Source of the DNA: Denitrobacterium detoxificans
GTDB taxonomy: Bacteria > Actinomycetota > Coriobacteriia > Coriobacteriales > Eggerthellaceae
DNA: 64,000 bases
Assembly (NCBI RefSeq): GCF_015062615.1
Contig: NZ_SUUH01000001.1
Coordinates: 62,001-126,000, forward strand
Direction of reading: 5' to 3'
Under the pieces are notes generated by a model, which did not search any database, had not been told where the DNA came from, and worked only from the letters and a program-made list of their open reading frames with translations. Positions 15,506-25,027 of the stretch are shown here, in pieces; within the stretch, counting starts at the first letter, position 1; each line of letters opens with the position of its first letter. The position numbers and the translations under genes were made by a program.

Positions 15506-16507
15506 CTACCGACCAGCTAAATGCGATATGACCTCGGCTTCGGGCTTCGTCGCGAAGAACGATGTGGGATGATCAGTCGAAACCGACTTGGCGATGCTCA
15601 AGCGGTCACCCGTGCGATACAGCTCGCCAATGCAATAGACCGGCGAGTTGAGTGGGATAACATCCTCCACCAGGCGATATCCGGAAATGGAACCCTGTTG
15701 TTGCTGAGGCTGGGAGTACTGCGGCTGATTGTCTTGCCCCATCTGCGACAAGACGGTACCCAGGGCAATGCCCCCGATAAGCGTGCCAATGCCAGAGCCG
15801 TAATCGTGATGGCCGTGCGGCATGGGCGCGCCGCCCAGAAAGTCATTGAAGCCGCTAGACAAATCGCTGAATGACGAATCGAGATCGATATCGCCCAGAT
15901 CGAAATCGAAGCCCGGAGGGGTAAGCCCGAAGACAGCCGACGAAGGCGCAACGGAGCCACCGTGGTCTGCCTGGCCAAACGTGCGGGAGAATTCCGAGTC
16001 GGGGCGCTCCACGTGGTCCTTCGAATTCACCAGGAGGACGTTCTCGCCAAAAGAAGCGACGTCGATGTAGACCCGATCGTCGCTGCTGCCATCGGAAAAC
16101 CAGACGGGGTCGATGGATCGTTCGTGCGCAACGAGCGTTTCGTAGTGCTGACCAGCGCGATTCTCGAGTCGATAGCAACGAACGTCGTAATAGGCGACCT
16201 TGCGCTTGCTGTACGGGGCAATGACCCCGCCTTCCGACTGAGACGAACCAACGAGCTCGCAGTAATGACGATACGAAGGCGAAGCGATGCGCAGCTCGTC
16301 GAGCACGGAAACGGCATCGACGACGCGTGACGTCTGCATGCTCTTCATGTCCTGCGACATGGTGCTATGGGTTTGGTGCACGCTGGTGGGCGAAACGCTG
16401 GGCGCTTCCTTCTTCCCCACCGTGGATTGCCGGATGTAGCCGAACGAAACGACGAAACCGGCAACGATAAGGAAGATGAGGGCGATGGCGATCGTAGATA
16501 GGCTCAT
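15506..16507 (-). CDS. Membrane-anchored GIDE/MULAN (BAM-domain)-like protein
   Basis: The 333-residue protein starts with a transmembrane anchor (STIAIALIFLIVAGFVVSFG). From about residue 80 it resembles the domain shared by eukaryotic MUL1/GIDE ubiquitin ligases and prokaryotic relatives: a YCELVGSS strand, PYSKRKVAYYDVRCYRLEN, then a late VIPLNSPVYCIGELYRTGD strand. Between them lie an Asp/Phe-rich stretch, a His/Gly segment, a second hydrophobic helix (GTLIGGIALGTVLSQM) and a Gln-rich linker. There is no RING finger. The start is 1 bp after the pspA stop, so the two are co-translated. A role in membrane-stress response with PspA is inferred from that linkage. Confidence 0.6.
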   Translation of the reverse strand: MSLSTIAIALIFLIVAGFVVSFGYIRQSTVGKKEAPSVSPTSVHQTHSTMSQDMKSMQTSRVVDAVSVLDELRIASPSYRHYCELVGSSQSEGGVIAPYSKRKVAYYDVRCYRLENRAGQHYETLVAHERSIDPVWFSDGSSDDRVYIDVASFGENVLLVNSKDHVERPDSEFSRTFGQADHGGSVAPSSAVFGLTPPGFDFDLGDIDLDSSFSDLSSGFNDFLGGAPMPHGHHDYGSGIGTLIGGIALGTVLSQMGQDNQPQYSQPQQQQGSISGYRLVEDVIPLNSPVYCIGELYRTGDRLSIAKSVSTDHPTSFFATKPEAEVISHLAGR

Positions 16508-16508
16508 G

Positions 16509-17177
16509 CTACATGCCCAGCTTGGCCTTGAGCGCGGCCATTTCGGCATCGACATCGGCAGCATGCTGCAGCTTGGCAAACTCATCTTCCGTAGGATCGA
16601 CGTTCATGCCGTTGAGCTCGGTAAAGGCCTCGGCGGTAGCTTCCTTCTGCGCGACCTTCTGCTCGAGCTTGTCGAGCTTGGAGAAGGCGGAAGTGGAAGA
16701 AGCCGCGCCTACGGCCGTGGCAACGCCCTGCTGGGCATCGGCCATGCGAGAGCGGGCGATGAGAATATCCTGGCGGGCACGGGCCTCGTCGAGCTTCTGC
16801 TTGAGGACCTTCACCTGATCCTTCAGCTTGTCAACCTGAGTAGAGAGCGCATCGTACTGCTGCTGCATCTCGGCAATCTGGCGATCGACGCCAACCTTGG
16901 AATCAAGGGCGCGACGAGCAAGTTCCTCGTTGCCGCTCTTCAGAGCAAGCTCGGCCTTCTGCTGCCAATCGGCGGAAGCGCGCTTGGCTTCCTCAAGCTG
17001 GCGAGCGGCAAGCTTCTGGGAGCCCATGGCCTGGCCAAGTGCCTCAGTGGCGGAGTCGACTTGCTCGCTCATTTCGATGATGATCTGCTTGACCATCTTC
17101 TCTGGGTCCTCGGCCTTGTCGAGCATATCGTTGATGTTTGCCTTCAAGATGTCGGCGATGCGCTGGAAGATGGCCAT
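16509..17177 (-). CDS. pspA: PspA/IM30 family membrane-stress protein
   Basis: This 222-residue, almost entirely helical coiled-coil protein begins with the amphipathic helix MAIFQRIADILKANINDMLD, followed by EDPEKMVKQIIIEMSEQ, the family signature. The length is normal. PspA/IM30 proteins bind and remodel stressed cytoplasmic membranes as ESCRT-III-like oligomers. A GGAAAGG-like ribosome-binding site (complement of atcctttcg) precedes the ATG. It is the first gene of a two-gene unit with the GIDE-like membrane protein. No psp-type regulator lies nearby. Confidence 0.92.
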   Translation of the reverse strand: MAIFQRIADILKANINDMLDKAEDPEKMVKQIIIEMSEQVDSATEALGQAMGSQKLAARQLEEAKRASADWQQKAELALKSGNEELARRALDSKVGVDRQIAEMQQQYDALSTQVDKLKDQVKVLKQKLDEARARQDILIARSRMADAQQGVATAVGAASSTSAFSKLDKLEQKVAQKEATAEAFTELNGMNVDPTEDEFAKLQHAADVDAEMAALKAKLGM

Positions 17178-17314
17178 GATAATCCTTTCGATAGATTAAG
17201 GGGCGCTTGTATGCGTGGGGTCATTGTAGCATTTCCCCAGGCAACAGGCTTGTTCGTAACCGACCCGAAATGGAAAAGCCCAGCGGGAGCCGACGCAATA
17301 AACCAGCGGGTGTA

Positions 17315-20300
17315 CTAAGCGCGACGCTGACCCCTCAAATCACGCAAAAGCGCATACACGGCATCGAGCAAGGCAACGTCGTCGGAAAGCGCGAAGTACT
17401 TCATGGGAACCTGGAGCTTGCTCGTCTGCGTAACGTAGCGCGCCTTCGCACGACGAAGCGAAAGCCACAAATCGCCTTCGGGCTTGGGGACCGGTTCCAC
17501 GTTGAGCTTGCCGCCCACGACCGATACGGTCTTCACGTGCATATCGTTCGCTAGCGCCTTCACGCGCGCCTTCATGAAGAAGTTGATGGTCGCTTGCGGC
17601 ATGTCGGGATGACGCTTGCGCGTCTGCTCCTCGAGCTCGTCTACGACCTCCACCTCCTCGGCAAACGCCGCCTTGCGGTACAGCAGCACGCGCTCGTCGG
17701 CATCGGGGATGTATTCCTCGGGAATATACGTATGAGCAGGCACGTTGACGGTAATGTCGGAAAGGGCTGCCGGCAGAAGATCGCTCTTCTCCACCCTGCC
17801 CTCACGCGTGGCGTTCACTGCCTCGGCAAGCATCTGGGCAAACAAGTCGAAGCCGACGGCGCTCATATTGCCGCTCTGTTCGGCACCAAGCAAACTACCC
17901 GCACCGCGAATCTCAAGGTCGCGCATGGCGACGCGCATGCCACTGCCAAGCTCCTGATGCTCGTTGATCGCCTCGAGGCGCGCCGTGGCCTCTTCGGTAA
18001 GCGTCATATGCTCGGGGAACATAAAGTAGGCGTAGGCTTGCAGGTTGCTACGCCCAACCCTGCCCTTGAGCTGGTACATCTGGGCCAAGCCAAGACGCTG
18101 CGAGTCTTCGATGACGAGGGTGTTCGTATGAGGGTTGTCAATGCCACTCTCGATGATAGTCGTAGCCACGAGAACATCGATTTCCGCGGCCGCGAAATCC
18201 TCCATGACGCTTTCGAGCTGCTCCTTAGTGAGCTTGCCGTGGGCAACGCCCACTCGCGCCTCGGGAGCGGCCTGAGCCACGCGTGCCACAGCATCATCGA
18301 GGCCGCGCACGCGGTTGCTCACGTAATACACCTGGCCACCGCGGGCCATTTCGCGCCGAATGGCATCGCTGACCACGTCGGGGTCCCACTCGCCCACATG
18401 CACCTCAACAGGACGACGGTCGTCGGGAGGCGTAAGGATGAGGCTCATGTCGCGCACGCCGGAAAGCGACATCTGCATGGTGCGCGGAATGGGCGTAGCT
18501 GAGAGCGTGAGCACGTCGATGCTCTCGCGAAGGTTCTTCAGCTGCTCCTTGTGCCCCACGCCAAAGCGCTGTTCCTCGTCGATGATGACCAAGCCCAATT
18601 CGTAGGGGTTCACGTCGCGCGAGAGCAGGCGATGCGTGCCCACGAGCACCTGCACCGACCCATTGGCGAACCCCGCCAGAGCCGCCTTCTGCTGCGCGGG
18701 CGTGCGGAATCGGGAAAGCACTTCCACCGTAACGCCATATGCGTCGAAGCGGTCCTTGAACGTGGTGTAGTGCTGCTGTGCCAAAATGGTTGTGGGGCAA
18801 AGCACCATGACCTGCTTCTTGTCCTGCGTTGCCTTGAATGCGGCGCGCAGGGCGACTTCCGTCTTGCCAAAGCCCACGTCGCCACACACGAGCCTATCCA
18901 TGGGGCGCGCCGACTGCATATCCGCCTTCACGTCGGCGATAGCTGCAAGCTGATCAGGCGTTTCCTGATACGGGAAATCGCTTTCCATCTCGCGCATCCA
19001 AGGAGTATCGGCAGAATAGCGATATCCCTGCGTAGCCGCACGACGCGTATAGACATCCACCAGGTCGAAGGCAAGCTTCTTGCTCGCCTTGCGCGCACGA
19101 TTGAGCGCCCGCGACCAATCGCTCGTGTTCAGGCGCGTCAAACGCGGGCTGCTACCCTCGGGACCCACGTAGCGGGTAACGCGGTCGAGCTGCTCCACGG
19201 GAACGTAAAGCTTGTCGTCTTCGGCATATTCCAACAGCAGATAGTCGCGCAGGACGCCACCGACCTCCTGACGCACGAGCTCCTTGAACAAGGCGACGCC
19301 ATGCGCCGAATGCACGACGTAATCGCCTGGCTTAAAGGGAAACGTGACTTCGGTGATGTCGATGCGCCTATGCGTACGCAACGAGCCAGCACCCTGGGTA
19401 TCGGCAATGCTCACCAGGGCAAGCTTCGCCTTGGGGATAATCAGCCCCAGCGGGATGTCCACGTCCACCACGTTCACCACGCCACGCTTCAGACGCTCGA
19501 CGTTGGCTTCATCGGCATCGAGCGTCTCCACAATGGGAATGCCCCTATCCACCAGGGCAAGTTTCATATCCTGCCTGGCTCGGAAATTGGGCACGCTAAA
19601 AACGACCGTGAAATCGGCATTCGACAAACTCATGAGCTTGCCAAAGAGCTTTTCCGAATTCCCCGCCACATCGGTTCGCTTCACGGGAAGCTGCGCATCA
19701 AGCTCTTGGCCAATGCGCATGATTGACTGATACGTGCATCGCTGGTTTGAGCCGAAATCGAGCTTTGCTGCAGGGCAATACAACCCATCAGGGGAAATAG
19801 ACGAACCTTGCGCACGGGCGAGAATATCGTCATAGGCATGCAAAGCGTCATCGATAAGGGAACGTGGCTCAATGAGCACCGTCAGGCACGTCGCATCGAG
19901 AAACGCACCGAGCGTATCGGTTCGATCATAGAGGTACGGAAGCAACGCCGCCGATTGGGCGTCGGTAACACCACCCTCGAGTTTGTCGAGCAATTCGCGC
20001 AGCACCGGGTTGGTCTTCGCGGGATTCAGAAGCGCCTTCCGGGCTCGAGCAATAGCACGATTGCTGGGCGCATATTCGCGAATGGGGAACACACGAACAT
20101 CCTCGAGCGCGGCAATCGTCTGCCCCGTAGAGGGAACGATGCGGCGAATCTCGTCGATCTCGTCGCCAAAGAAGTCTATGCGCACGGGAAAGGAGAGATT
20201 GCCCGGATACACGTCAATGGTGCCACCATGCACGGCATACGTGCCGGGCCCTTCCAAATCGCCCGTATTGACATAGCCAGCCGTTTCCAACGCAAGCGGC

Positions 20301-20785
20301 AAGCTCTCGAACGTCGCAGACTCGTCATGCAGAAATGTCGAAGCCTCGGCACCCACCGAAAGCTCGATGGGCTCGTAAAAGGGATTTCCCGCCGGAGGCA
20401 TCTTTCGAAGAAGCGAACGCGCGGAGGCGACGACGATGCATTCTCGTCCATGAGCAAGCGACCAGAGCGATTCCATGCGCTGGGCCACTTTGCGCGCATC
20501 CGCTTCCTTTTCGCCGAAGGGATAATCGTCGCGCTCGCGAAAGCGAAGCACGCGCTCTTCCCCGACGTAGGCGCCAAGGTTGCGAGCGAAATCGTCGGCA
20601 GCCTCTTCCCCGGCAATGATGACGAGCGTTGGCTGTGGCGTGCGCGCGAAGCGGGAAGCCACCATGAAGGGCCTGGCAGAAGAGGCTATGCCCAAAGCCG
20701 CATCTTCGCCCGAATCGAGCTTGCCCCAGAACTGCTGCATATCTTCGCAACGGGAAAGCGGATGTACGAGTGCGTCAATGAGCAT
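17315..20785 (-). CDS. mfd: Transcription-repair coupling factor
   Basis: The 1156-residue protein displaces stalled RNA polymerase and recruits UvrA. The UvrB-like N-terminal module runs to about residue 450. The RNA-polymerase-interaction domain begins with KPGDYVVHSAHGVALF. The translocase has Walker A CGDVGFGKTEVALRAAF, DEEQRFG, LSATPIPRTMQM and the GRVGRSNLQAYAYF motif. The C-terminal TRCF domain is present. The full length agrees with the family. A GAAAGGTG ribosome-binding site precedes the ATG. About 140 bp with no evident gene separate it from pspA downstream. Confidence 0.96.
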   Translation of the reverse strand: MLIDALVHPLSRCEDMQQFWGKLDSGEDAALGIASSARPFMVASRFARTPQPTLVIIAGEEAADDFARNLGAYVGEERVLRFRERDDYPFGEKEADARKVAQRMESLWSLAHGRECIVVASARSLLRKMPPAGNPFYEPIELSVGAEASTFLHDESATFESLPLALETAGYVNTGDLEGPGTYAVHGGTIDVYPGNLSFPVRIDFFGDEIDEIRRIVPSTGQTIAALEDVRVFPIREYAPSNRAIARARKALLNPAKTNPVLRELLDKLEGGVTDAQSAALLPYLYDRTDTLGAFLDATCLTVLIEPRSLIDDALHAYDDILARAQGSSISPDGLYCPAAKLDFGSNQRCTYQSIMRIGQELDAQLPVKRTDVAGNSEKLFGKLMSLSNADFTVVFSVPNFRARQDMKLALVDRGIPIVETLDADEANVERLKRGVVNVVDVDIPLGLIIPKAKLALVSIADTQGAGSLRTHRRIDITEVTFPFKPGDYVVHSAHGVALFKELVRQEVGGVLRDYLLLEYAEDDKLYVPVEQLDRVTRYVGPEGSSPRLTRLNTSDWSRALNRARKASKKLAFDLVDVYTRRAATQGYRYSADTPWMREMESDFPYQETPDQLAAIADVKADMQSARPMDRLVCGDVGFGKTEVALRAAFKATQDKKQVMVLCPTTILAQQHYTTFKDRFDAYGVTVEVLSRFRTPAQQKAALAGFANGSVQVLVGTHRLLSRDVNPYELGLVIIDEEQRFGVGHKEQLKNLRESIDVLTLSATPIPRTMQMSLSGVRDMSLILTPPDDRRPVEVHVGEWDPDVVSDAIRREMARGGQVYYVSNRVRGLDDAVARVAQAAPEARVGVAHGKLTKEQLESVMEDFAAAEIDVLVATTIIESGIDNPHTNTLVIEDSQRLGLAQMYQLKGRVGRSNLQAYAYFMFPEHMTLTEEATARLEAINEHQELGSGMRVAMRDLEIRGAGSLLGAEQSGNMSAVGFDLFAQMLAEAVNATREGRVEKSDLLPAALSDITVNVPAHTYIPEEYIPDADERVLLYRKAAFAEEVEVVDELEEQTRKRHPDMPQATINFFMKARVKALANDMHVKTVSVVGGKLNVEPVPKPEGDLWLSLRRAKARYVTQTSKLQVPMKYFALSDDVALLDAVYALLRDLRGQRRA

Positions 20786-20925
20786 GAATGCACCTTTCGA
20801 CTAACCTGAAAAAGCCGCATATGCGGCAAGCCCATTATATCGTGGACGGAGAATAATGCCCGATACCCCGCAAAGCCCATAGAGCCGTCGTACAATAAAC
20901 CTATGAAACGGCGGAAAGGATGGCC

Positions 20926-21582
20926 ATGCCACGCGAGACAATGGCAGCGAAACGCGAACGCGCAAAGCTCATCGAGGAGCGCATGCATGAGCGCTACGGT
21001 GACGGAGAATGCTCACTCGATTACGAAACCCCATTTCAACTAGTTGTCGCCGTGGTGCTTTCCGCCCAATGCACCGATGCGGCCGTAAACAGAGTAACGC
21101 CCGCCCTCTTCGAGAAATACCCCACACCTGCGGCCCTTGGAGCCGCTTCCATCGAAAACGTCGAGGAAATCATTCACTCGCTGGGGTTCTTCCGTTCCAA
21201 AGCCAAGCACCTCGTGCAATTGGGGAGAATTCTAGCCTCCGAATTCGATAGCACCGTGCCCAACGACATGGACCAGCTGCAGAAGCTCCCCGGCGTCGGA
21301 CGAAAAACGGCCAACGTGGTCATGTGCGAGGCGTTTCGCAACCCCCAGGGCATAGCCGTTGACACGCACGTCTACAGAATCGCTCACCGATTGAAGCTGG
21401 CAGGACCTTCGGCCGATACGCCCGAAAAGACCGAACGCGCGCTCATGCGCGTGTACGACCAACCCGATTGGCTGTTCATCAACCATCAGTGGGTGCATTT
21501 TGGCAGGGAGTACTGCCGTGCGCGCAACCCGCTCTGCGAGGATTGCCCCGTGCGGGACCTCTGCCCCAGCTGCGAGGCGTAA
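20926..21582 (+). CDS. nth: Endonuclease III (DNA glycosylase/AP lyase)
   Basis: The 218-residue enzyme removes oxidised pyrimidines. It has the helix-hairpin-helix LPGVGRKTANVV, the catalytic Asp motif VDTHVYR, and the C-terminal cluster motif C-x6-C-x2-C-x5-C (CRARNPLCEDCPVRDLC). I chose the ATG at 20926 because GGAAAGG ends 6 bp upstream; the ATG at 20920 touches that site. It converges with the hydrogenase protease gene 4 bp downstream. The only other HhH glycosylase here, the MutY-like one, lacks this Fe-S cluster. Confidence 0.95.
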   Translation: MPRETMAAKRERAKLIEERMHERYGDGECSLDYETPFQLVVAVVLSAQCTDAAVNRVTPALFEKYPTPAALGAASIENVEEIIHSLGFFRSKAKHLVQLGRILASEFDSTVPNDMDQLQKLPGVGRKTANVVMCEAFRNPQGIAVDTHVYRIAHRLKLAGPSADTPEKTERALMRVYDQPDWLFINHQWVHFGREYCRARNPLCEDCPVRDLCPSCEA

Positions 21583-21585
21583 GCG

Positions 21586-22119
21586 CTACGCGGAAACGCT
21601 CGCGTGATGCCAACCAGGGGTAACCTGCTGGCCCGTTTCGCCGAAGCGAACGACTTGCCCCGCGCGAACGAGTTCGGCGAGGACGCAATCAACCAGGTCA
21701 TCGAGCTTTTCCGACACGCGCGGAGTAAGGCCGACGGTTAGCTCGGCAGGTTCGGCGTTATCGACCTGCATGCCCAGGCACACGCCCTGGGCCTGGTAGC
21801 CCAACAGCTTGGCCGTCTCGAACAGATCGGATAGCTTCAGGTCGTGAAGAGACTGCGCCCCAAACGGACGCGGAGCCATATCATCGGGCTCGAAGCGGAA
21901 GATGGTACCCGGTTCGCCGCCTGTTCCATCAAGGGCGTCAACGGTAATGATCAGGTCGAACGCCTGCACGGCATTCAGATAGTCCATGCTCATGCAGCCA
22001 ACGTCAAACAACTCCACATCGGAAGAGAACTCGTACGCGGACAATTCGTCGTACACGGCAGGCCCAATGCCATCATCAAGCATGAGCTTGTTACCAACGC
22101 AAAATACGGCAATCTTCAT
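21586..22119 (-). CDS. [NiFe]-hydrogenase maturation protease
   Basis: The 177-residue protein is a HyaD/HycI-type endopeptidase that removes the C-terminal tail of the hydrogenase large subunit after nickel insertion. It has the N-terminal VGNKLMLDDGIG strand-loop (HycI-like DDG rather than the DEG of HybD), ITVDALDGTGGEPG with the second metal-binding Asp, and SLHDLKLSDL with the conserved His. The substrate tail is visible in HyaB in this window (20 residues after DPCTACAVH). The gene is 10 bp downstream of a small membrane-protein gene and separated from hyaABC by a terminator. Confidence 0.88.
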   Translation of the reverse strand: MKIAVFCVGNKLMLDDGIGPAVYDELSAYEFSSDVELFDVGCMSMDYLNAVQAFDLIITVDALDGTGGEPGTIFRFEPDDMAPRPFGAQSLHDLKLSDLFETAKLLGYQAQGVCLGMQVDNAEPAELTVGLTPRVSEKLDDLVDCVLAELVRAGQVVRFGETGQQVTPGWHHASVSA

Positions 22120-22129
22120 AGCGTAGACC

Positions 22130-22582
22130 TTACAGGGAAACTTTCACAACGACGTTATAGTACGTAGCCAGCGCAAGCAAAACGCACCCCGCAATCACCG
22201 AGGCAACGGCCCAGATGCGTTCGCGACGGAGGTACTCGCTCTTGCGCATGCCCTTATGTTCCAGCGCACGATGCAGGGCCGCAGGCTGAGCCAAGCGCGC
22301 AAACGCGAACGTGAAAGCAGTCAACAGCAAAAGCACGATAACCGCCGCCACAACGGCAAGCGGGCTGCTCTCCCCCACGCCCGAAACGGATGCGTAGGCG
22401 TAATAGAACAACGAGTCGGCAAGCGCCCAGATGGGATAGAACACGATCGTCCACCACATGCCATGGGCCGGACCCCAAATGGGCGGCAGGAACAACGCCC
22501 CCAGATTCAAAACGGGCACGCCCTTGAGCAGAGCGCGTTCGCGCTCCACTTGCTCGTCGGTAAGGCCCTCGTATTCGCTCAT
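22130..22582 (-). CDS. Small membrane protein next to the hydrogenase genes
   Basis: I do not recognise a named family for this 150-residue protein. It has a hydrophilic N-terminus (about 25 residues), a hydrophobic segment rich in aromatic residues (WWTIVFYPIWALADSLFYYAY), a second helix (LAVVAAVIVLLLLTAFTFAFA), a basic loop, and a C-terminal helix (WAVASVIAGCVLLALATYY). The topology resembles small DUF2628-like proteins. It lies between hyaC and the maturation protease, so a role in hydrogenase assembly or anchoring is possible but inferred only from position. Confidence 0.7.
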   Translation of the reverse strand: MSEYEGLTDEQVERERALLKGVPVLNLGALFLPPIWGPAHGMWWTIVFYPIWALADSLFYYAYASVSGVGESSPLAVVAAVIVLLLLTAFTFAFARLAQPAALHRALEHKGMRKSEYLRRERIWAVASVIAGCVLLALATYYNVVVKVSL

Positions 22583-22642
22583 GACAAACCCCCTATCTAC
22601 GCGCTATTTCTCGGCAGGCAGCATATCAGCCGCCAGGAAAAA

Positions 22643-22666
22643 GAAGGGAGCCCGAAGGCTCCCTTC
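22643..22666 (-). terminator. Rho-independent terminator after hyaC
   Basis: A perfect 10-bp stem, GAAGGGAGCC/GGCTCCCTTC, has a TTCG loop in the leftward transcript and is followed by TTTTT. It should end or attenuate the hyaABC message before the membrane-protein and protease genes. Confidence 0.85.
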
Positions 22667-22689
22667 AAGAAAGCATCCAGGAGAAAATC

Positions 22690-23376
22690 CTAGACGGTGT
22701 GATCCTCGCCCGAGATATCGTGAACGTTGATATCGTAGGTAAGGCCACCATGCTCCTTGCGAGCGAACATGAGCTTCATGAGGGGCTTGCCACCTTCGAT
22801 GACGGCCATGTACACATGGATGATCATGAAGATGATGAAGACGAACATCATGAAGTAGTGAACGATGCGAACGCTCATAAGGCCACCCATGGCTGCAGTG
22901 CCAGCAGCGAAGATGGGCATGTCGGCCGTAACCGACCACAGGCAGAAGCCCGTGTAGCCCATGAACAGGATGAGCAGCGGAATGAGGTCGTAGGCCATCT
23001 TCTGCAGCGGGTTAAACTTGCCCGAGAACGGATGGTCCTTCTGAATGAACAGGTAGAACTTGATCCACGGGATGAGCTGACCCTTGTTGTCGGCCTGCGG
23101 CAGGAAGGACTTGATGTCCTTAACCTTCTGACGCGTACCGCCAACGGGTGCGGAATCCAGCACGAATGCCAGGATAACGCGCACGATGCAGTTCACGACC
23201 AGCACAATGCCACAGAAGATATGCACGCCGCGGCAAATGCCCATGATGGCGGGCAGATACGGGAAGTGGATGATGAAGCCGCTGAGGATGAGCAGAATCA
23301 TCGAAATGAGATTCACGTAGTGCGTGATGACGAACGGCAGCGGATGCGCGTCCTTGTAGTGTGCGAGTTCGGCCAT
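22690..23376 (-). CDS. hyaC: [NiFe]-hydrogenase cytochrome b subunit
   Basis: The 228-residue integral membrane protein anchors the periplasmic hydrogenase and passes electrons to quinone. Four membrane segments are visible: HYVNLISMILLILSGFIIHF, GVHIFCGIVLVVNCIVRVIL, LIPLLILFMGYTGFCLW and IVHYFMMFVFIIFMIIHVYM. Histidines at the ends of helices 1, 2 and 4 are positioned as b-heme ligands in the HyaC/HupC family. The gene starts 1 bp after the hyaB stop. A terminator lies just downstream. Confidence 0.92.
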   Translation of the reverse strand: MAELAHYKDAHPLPFVITHYVNLISMILLILSGFIIHFPYLPAIMGICRGVHIFCGIVLVVNCIVRVILAFVLDSAPVGGTRQKVKDIKSFLPQADNKGQLIPWIKFYLFIQKDHPFSGKFNPLQKMAYDLIPLLILFMGYTGFCLWSVTADMPIFAAGTAAMGGLMSVRIVHYFMMFVFIIFMIIHVYMAVIEGGKPLMKLMFARKEHGGLTYDINVHDISGEDHTV

Positions 23377-23377
23377 C

Positions 23378-25024
23378 TTACTTCACCCCCCAAGGGCTCG
23401 TAACCGTCTTGAAGGTCTTGCCCGTCTTGGGCTCCGTGATGTGCACTGCGCAAGCGGTGCAGGGGTCGAAGCTGTGAACGGTACGCAGCACGTTGATGGG
23501 CTTTTCCATGTCGCCCACGGGAACGCCGATGCAGGCCTGCTCCATGGGGCCGGGAACGCCGTCGGCATTGTGCGGAGCGATGTTCCACGTAGTGGGAATG
23601 ATGATCTGGTAATCGGTGATCTTGCCGTTGGAGACCTTTTCCGTGTGGTAGAGAGCGCCACGCGGAGCCTCCCAGAAGCCCGTGCCCTGGCCCGTCGTGG
23701 TGGAAGGCTTGCGGAAGTACTCCGAGTCGCCACCCTTCACGGCCTCGATGAGCTCCTGGACCCATTCCTTCATGAGACCAGCGATGTAGAGCGTCTCAAT
23801 CTGGCGAGCAGCCGTACGGCCAAGCGTGGACTGCAGGATCTCGAGCTGGCCCGGAACGCCCAGCGTTTCCAGCAGGCCGTCGATCTGGTCGACGATGAAG
23901 CTGACATTGCGCTTGTAGGCAACGAGCAGACGGGAGAACGAACCGGCTTCCATGCACTGACCATCGTACGAAGGAGCCTTGCACCAGGTGTAACGATCAT
24001 CGGTGTTGTATTCCGTGAACTCGGGTTCGGTAACGCCCTCAAGCGGGTTGAGGTCGGAATCGCCCTTGTACCAGGAATGGCCAACATATTCCTTGATCTT
24101 GGACTCATCGACGTCGGAAAGCTTCAGACCGTCGCCCAGAACGCCAGCAGGCAGGTAGCGCTTGTTCATTTCGAAGCTTGCGTCTTCGAAAACGCCCCAT
24201 GCCACGTAGCGACCGCAGCCCTTGCCGAAGTTGAATGCGTCGGCGTAATAGGGAGCGATGGCCAGCGTGTCGGGGATCATGGTTGCCTTGACCCAGTCGT
24301 ACACCTCGTTAACGAGCGACCACAGGTCGTCGAGCTTTTCCTCGGTGGGATAGAACATCGTGCCACCAGGCGTGCTCGTCATGATGTGCGGCATCTTGCC
24401 GCCCAGCAGCGCGGCAATCTCGGAAGCCTTCGACTGCATGGTGAGGGCTTCGAGGTAATGCGCGGTGCAAATGAGGTCGAGCTCGGCGGGCAGCTTGTAG
24501 CCCTGCGAGTTCTCGGAATCGAACCAGTTGCCGCTGAAGATGGACAGCTGCTTGTTTTCCGCGAACGTGGTAAGGCGCTCTTGCAGGGCCTTGAAGTCGG
24601 TGTTCGTGGAAGTGCCGGCAGCAGTGGCCAGATCCCAGGCGTCGGCCGGGTTGGCTTCCAGAGCGTGCAGCGGGTTCACGTAGTCGAGGGCAGCCAGGTT
24701 GTAGAACCACAGGATGTGGCTATGCAGGAACTGGGCACCTTCGACGAGGTTGCGGATGATGCGGGCGTTATTCGAAATGGTGATGCCATATGCCTTCTCG
24801 GCGGCAAGCGTGGAAGCATGCGCATGAGAGACAGGGCAAACGCCGCAGATGCGCTGCACGATCATTGCAGCATCTTCGGGAGCGCGGTCGCGCACAACCA
24901 GCTCCATGCCGCGGAAGCAGCCGCCGGAGACCCATGCGTCGGTAACGACGCCGTCTTCGACTTCCATTTCCACACGCAGGTGACCCTCGATACGGGTAAT
25001 CGGGTCGATTACTGTACGTGCCAT
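23378..25024 (-). CDS. hyaB: [NiFe]-hydrogenase large subunit
   Basis: The 548-residue catalytic subunit binds the Ni-Fe site. The proximal ligand motif RICGVCPVSHAHAS contains C60 and C63. The distal motif DPCTACAVH contains C522 and C525. The 20 residues after H528 are the tail expected to be cleaved by the maturation protease encoded nearby. The N-terminal DPITRIEGHLRVEMEV is typical of group 1 uptake hydrogenases. The start follows the hyaA stop by 3 bp. With HyaA and HyaC it should oxidise H2 on the outer face of the membrane and feed a quinone-linked chain. Confidence 0.95.
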   Translation of the reverse strand: MARTVIDPITRIEGHLRVEMEVEDGVVTDAWVSGGCFRGMELVVRDRAPEDAAMIVQRICGVCPVSHAHASTLAAEKAYGITISNNARIIRNLVEGAQFLHSHILWFYNLAALDYVNPLHALEANPADAWDLATAAGTSTNTDFKALQERLTTFAENKQLSIFSGNWFDSENSQGYKLPAELDLICTAHYLEALTMQSKASEIAALLGGKMPHIMTSTPGGTMFYPTEEKLDDLWSLVNEVYDWVKATMIPDTLAIAPYYADAFNFGKGCGRYVAWGVFEDASFEMNKRYLPAGVLGDGLKLSDVDESKIKEYVGHSWYKGDSDLNPLEGVTEPEFTEYNTDDRYTWCKAPSYDGQCMEAGSFSRLLVAYKRNVSFIVDQIDGLLETLGVPGQLEILQSTLGRTAARQIETLYIAGLMKEWVQELIEAVKGGDSEYFRKPSTTTGQGTGFWEAPRGALYHTEKVSNGKITDYQIIIPTTWNIAPHNADGVPGPMEQACIGVPVGDMEKPINVLRTVHSFDPCTACAVHITEPKTGKTFKTVTSPWGVK

Positions 25025-25027
25025 GTT

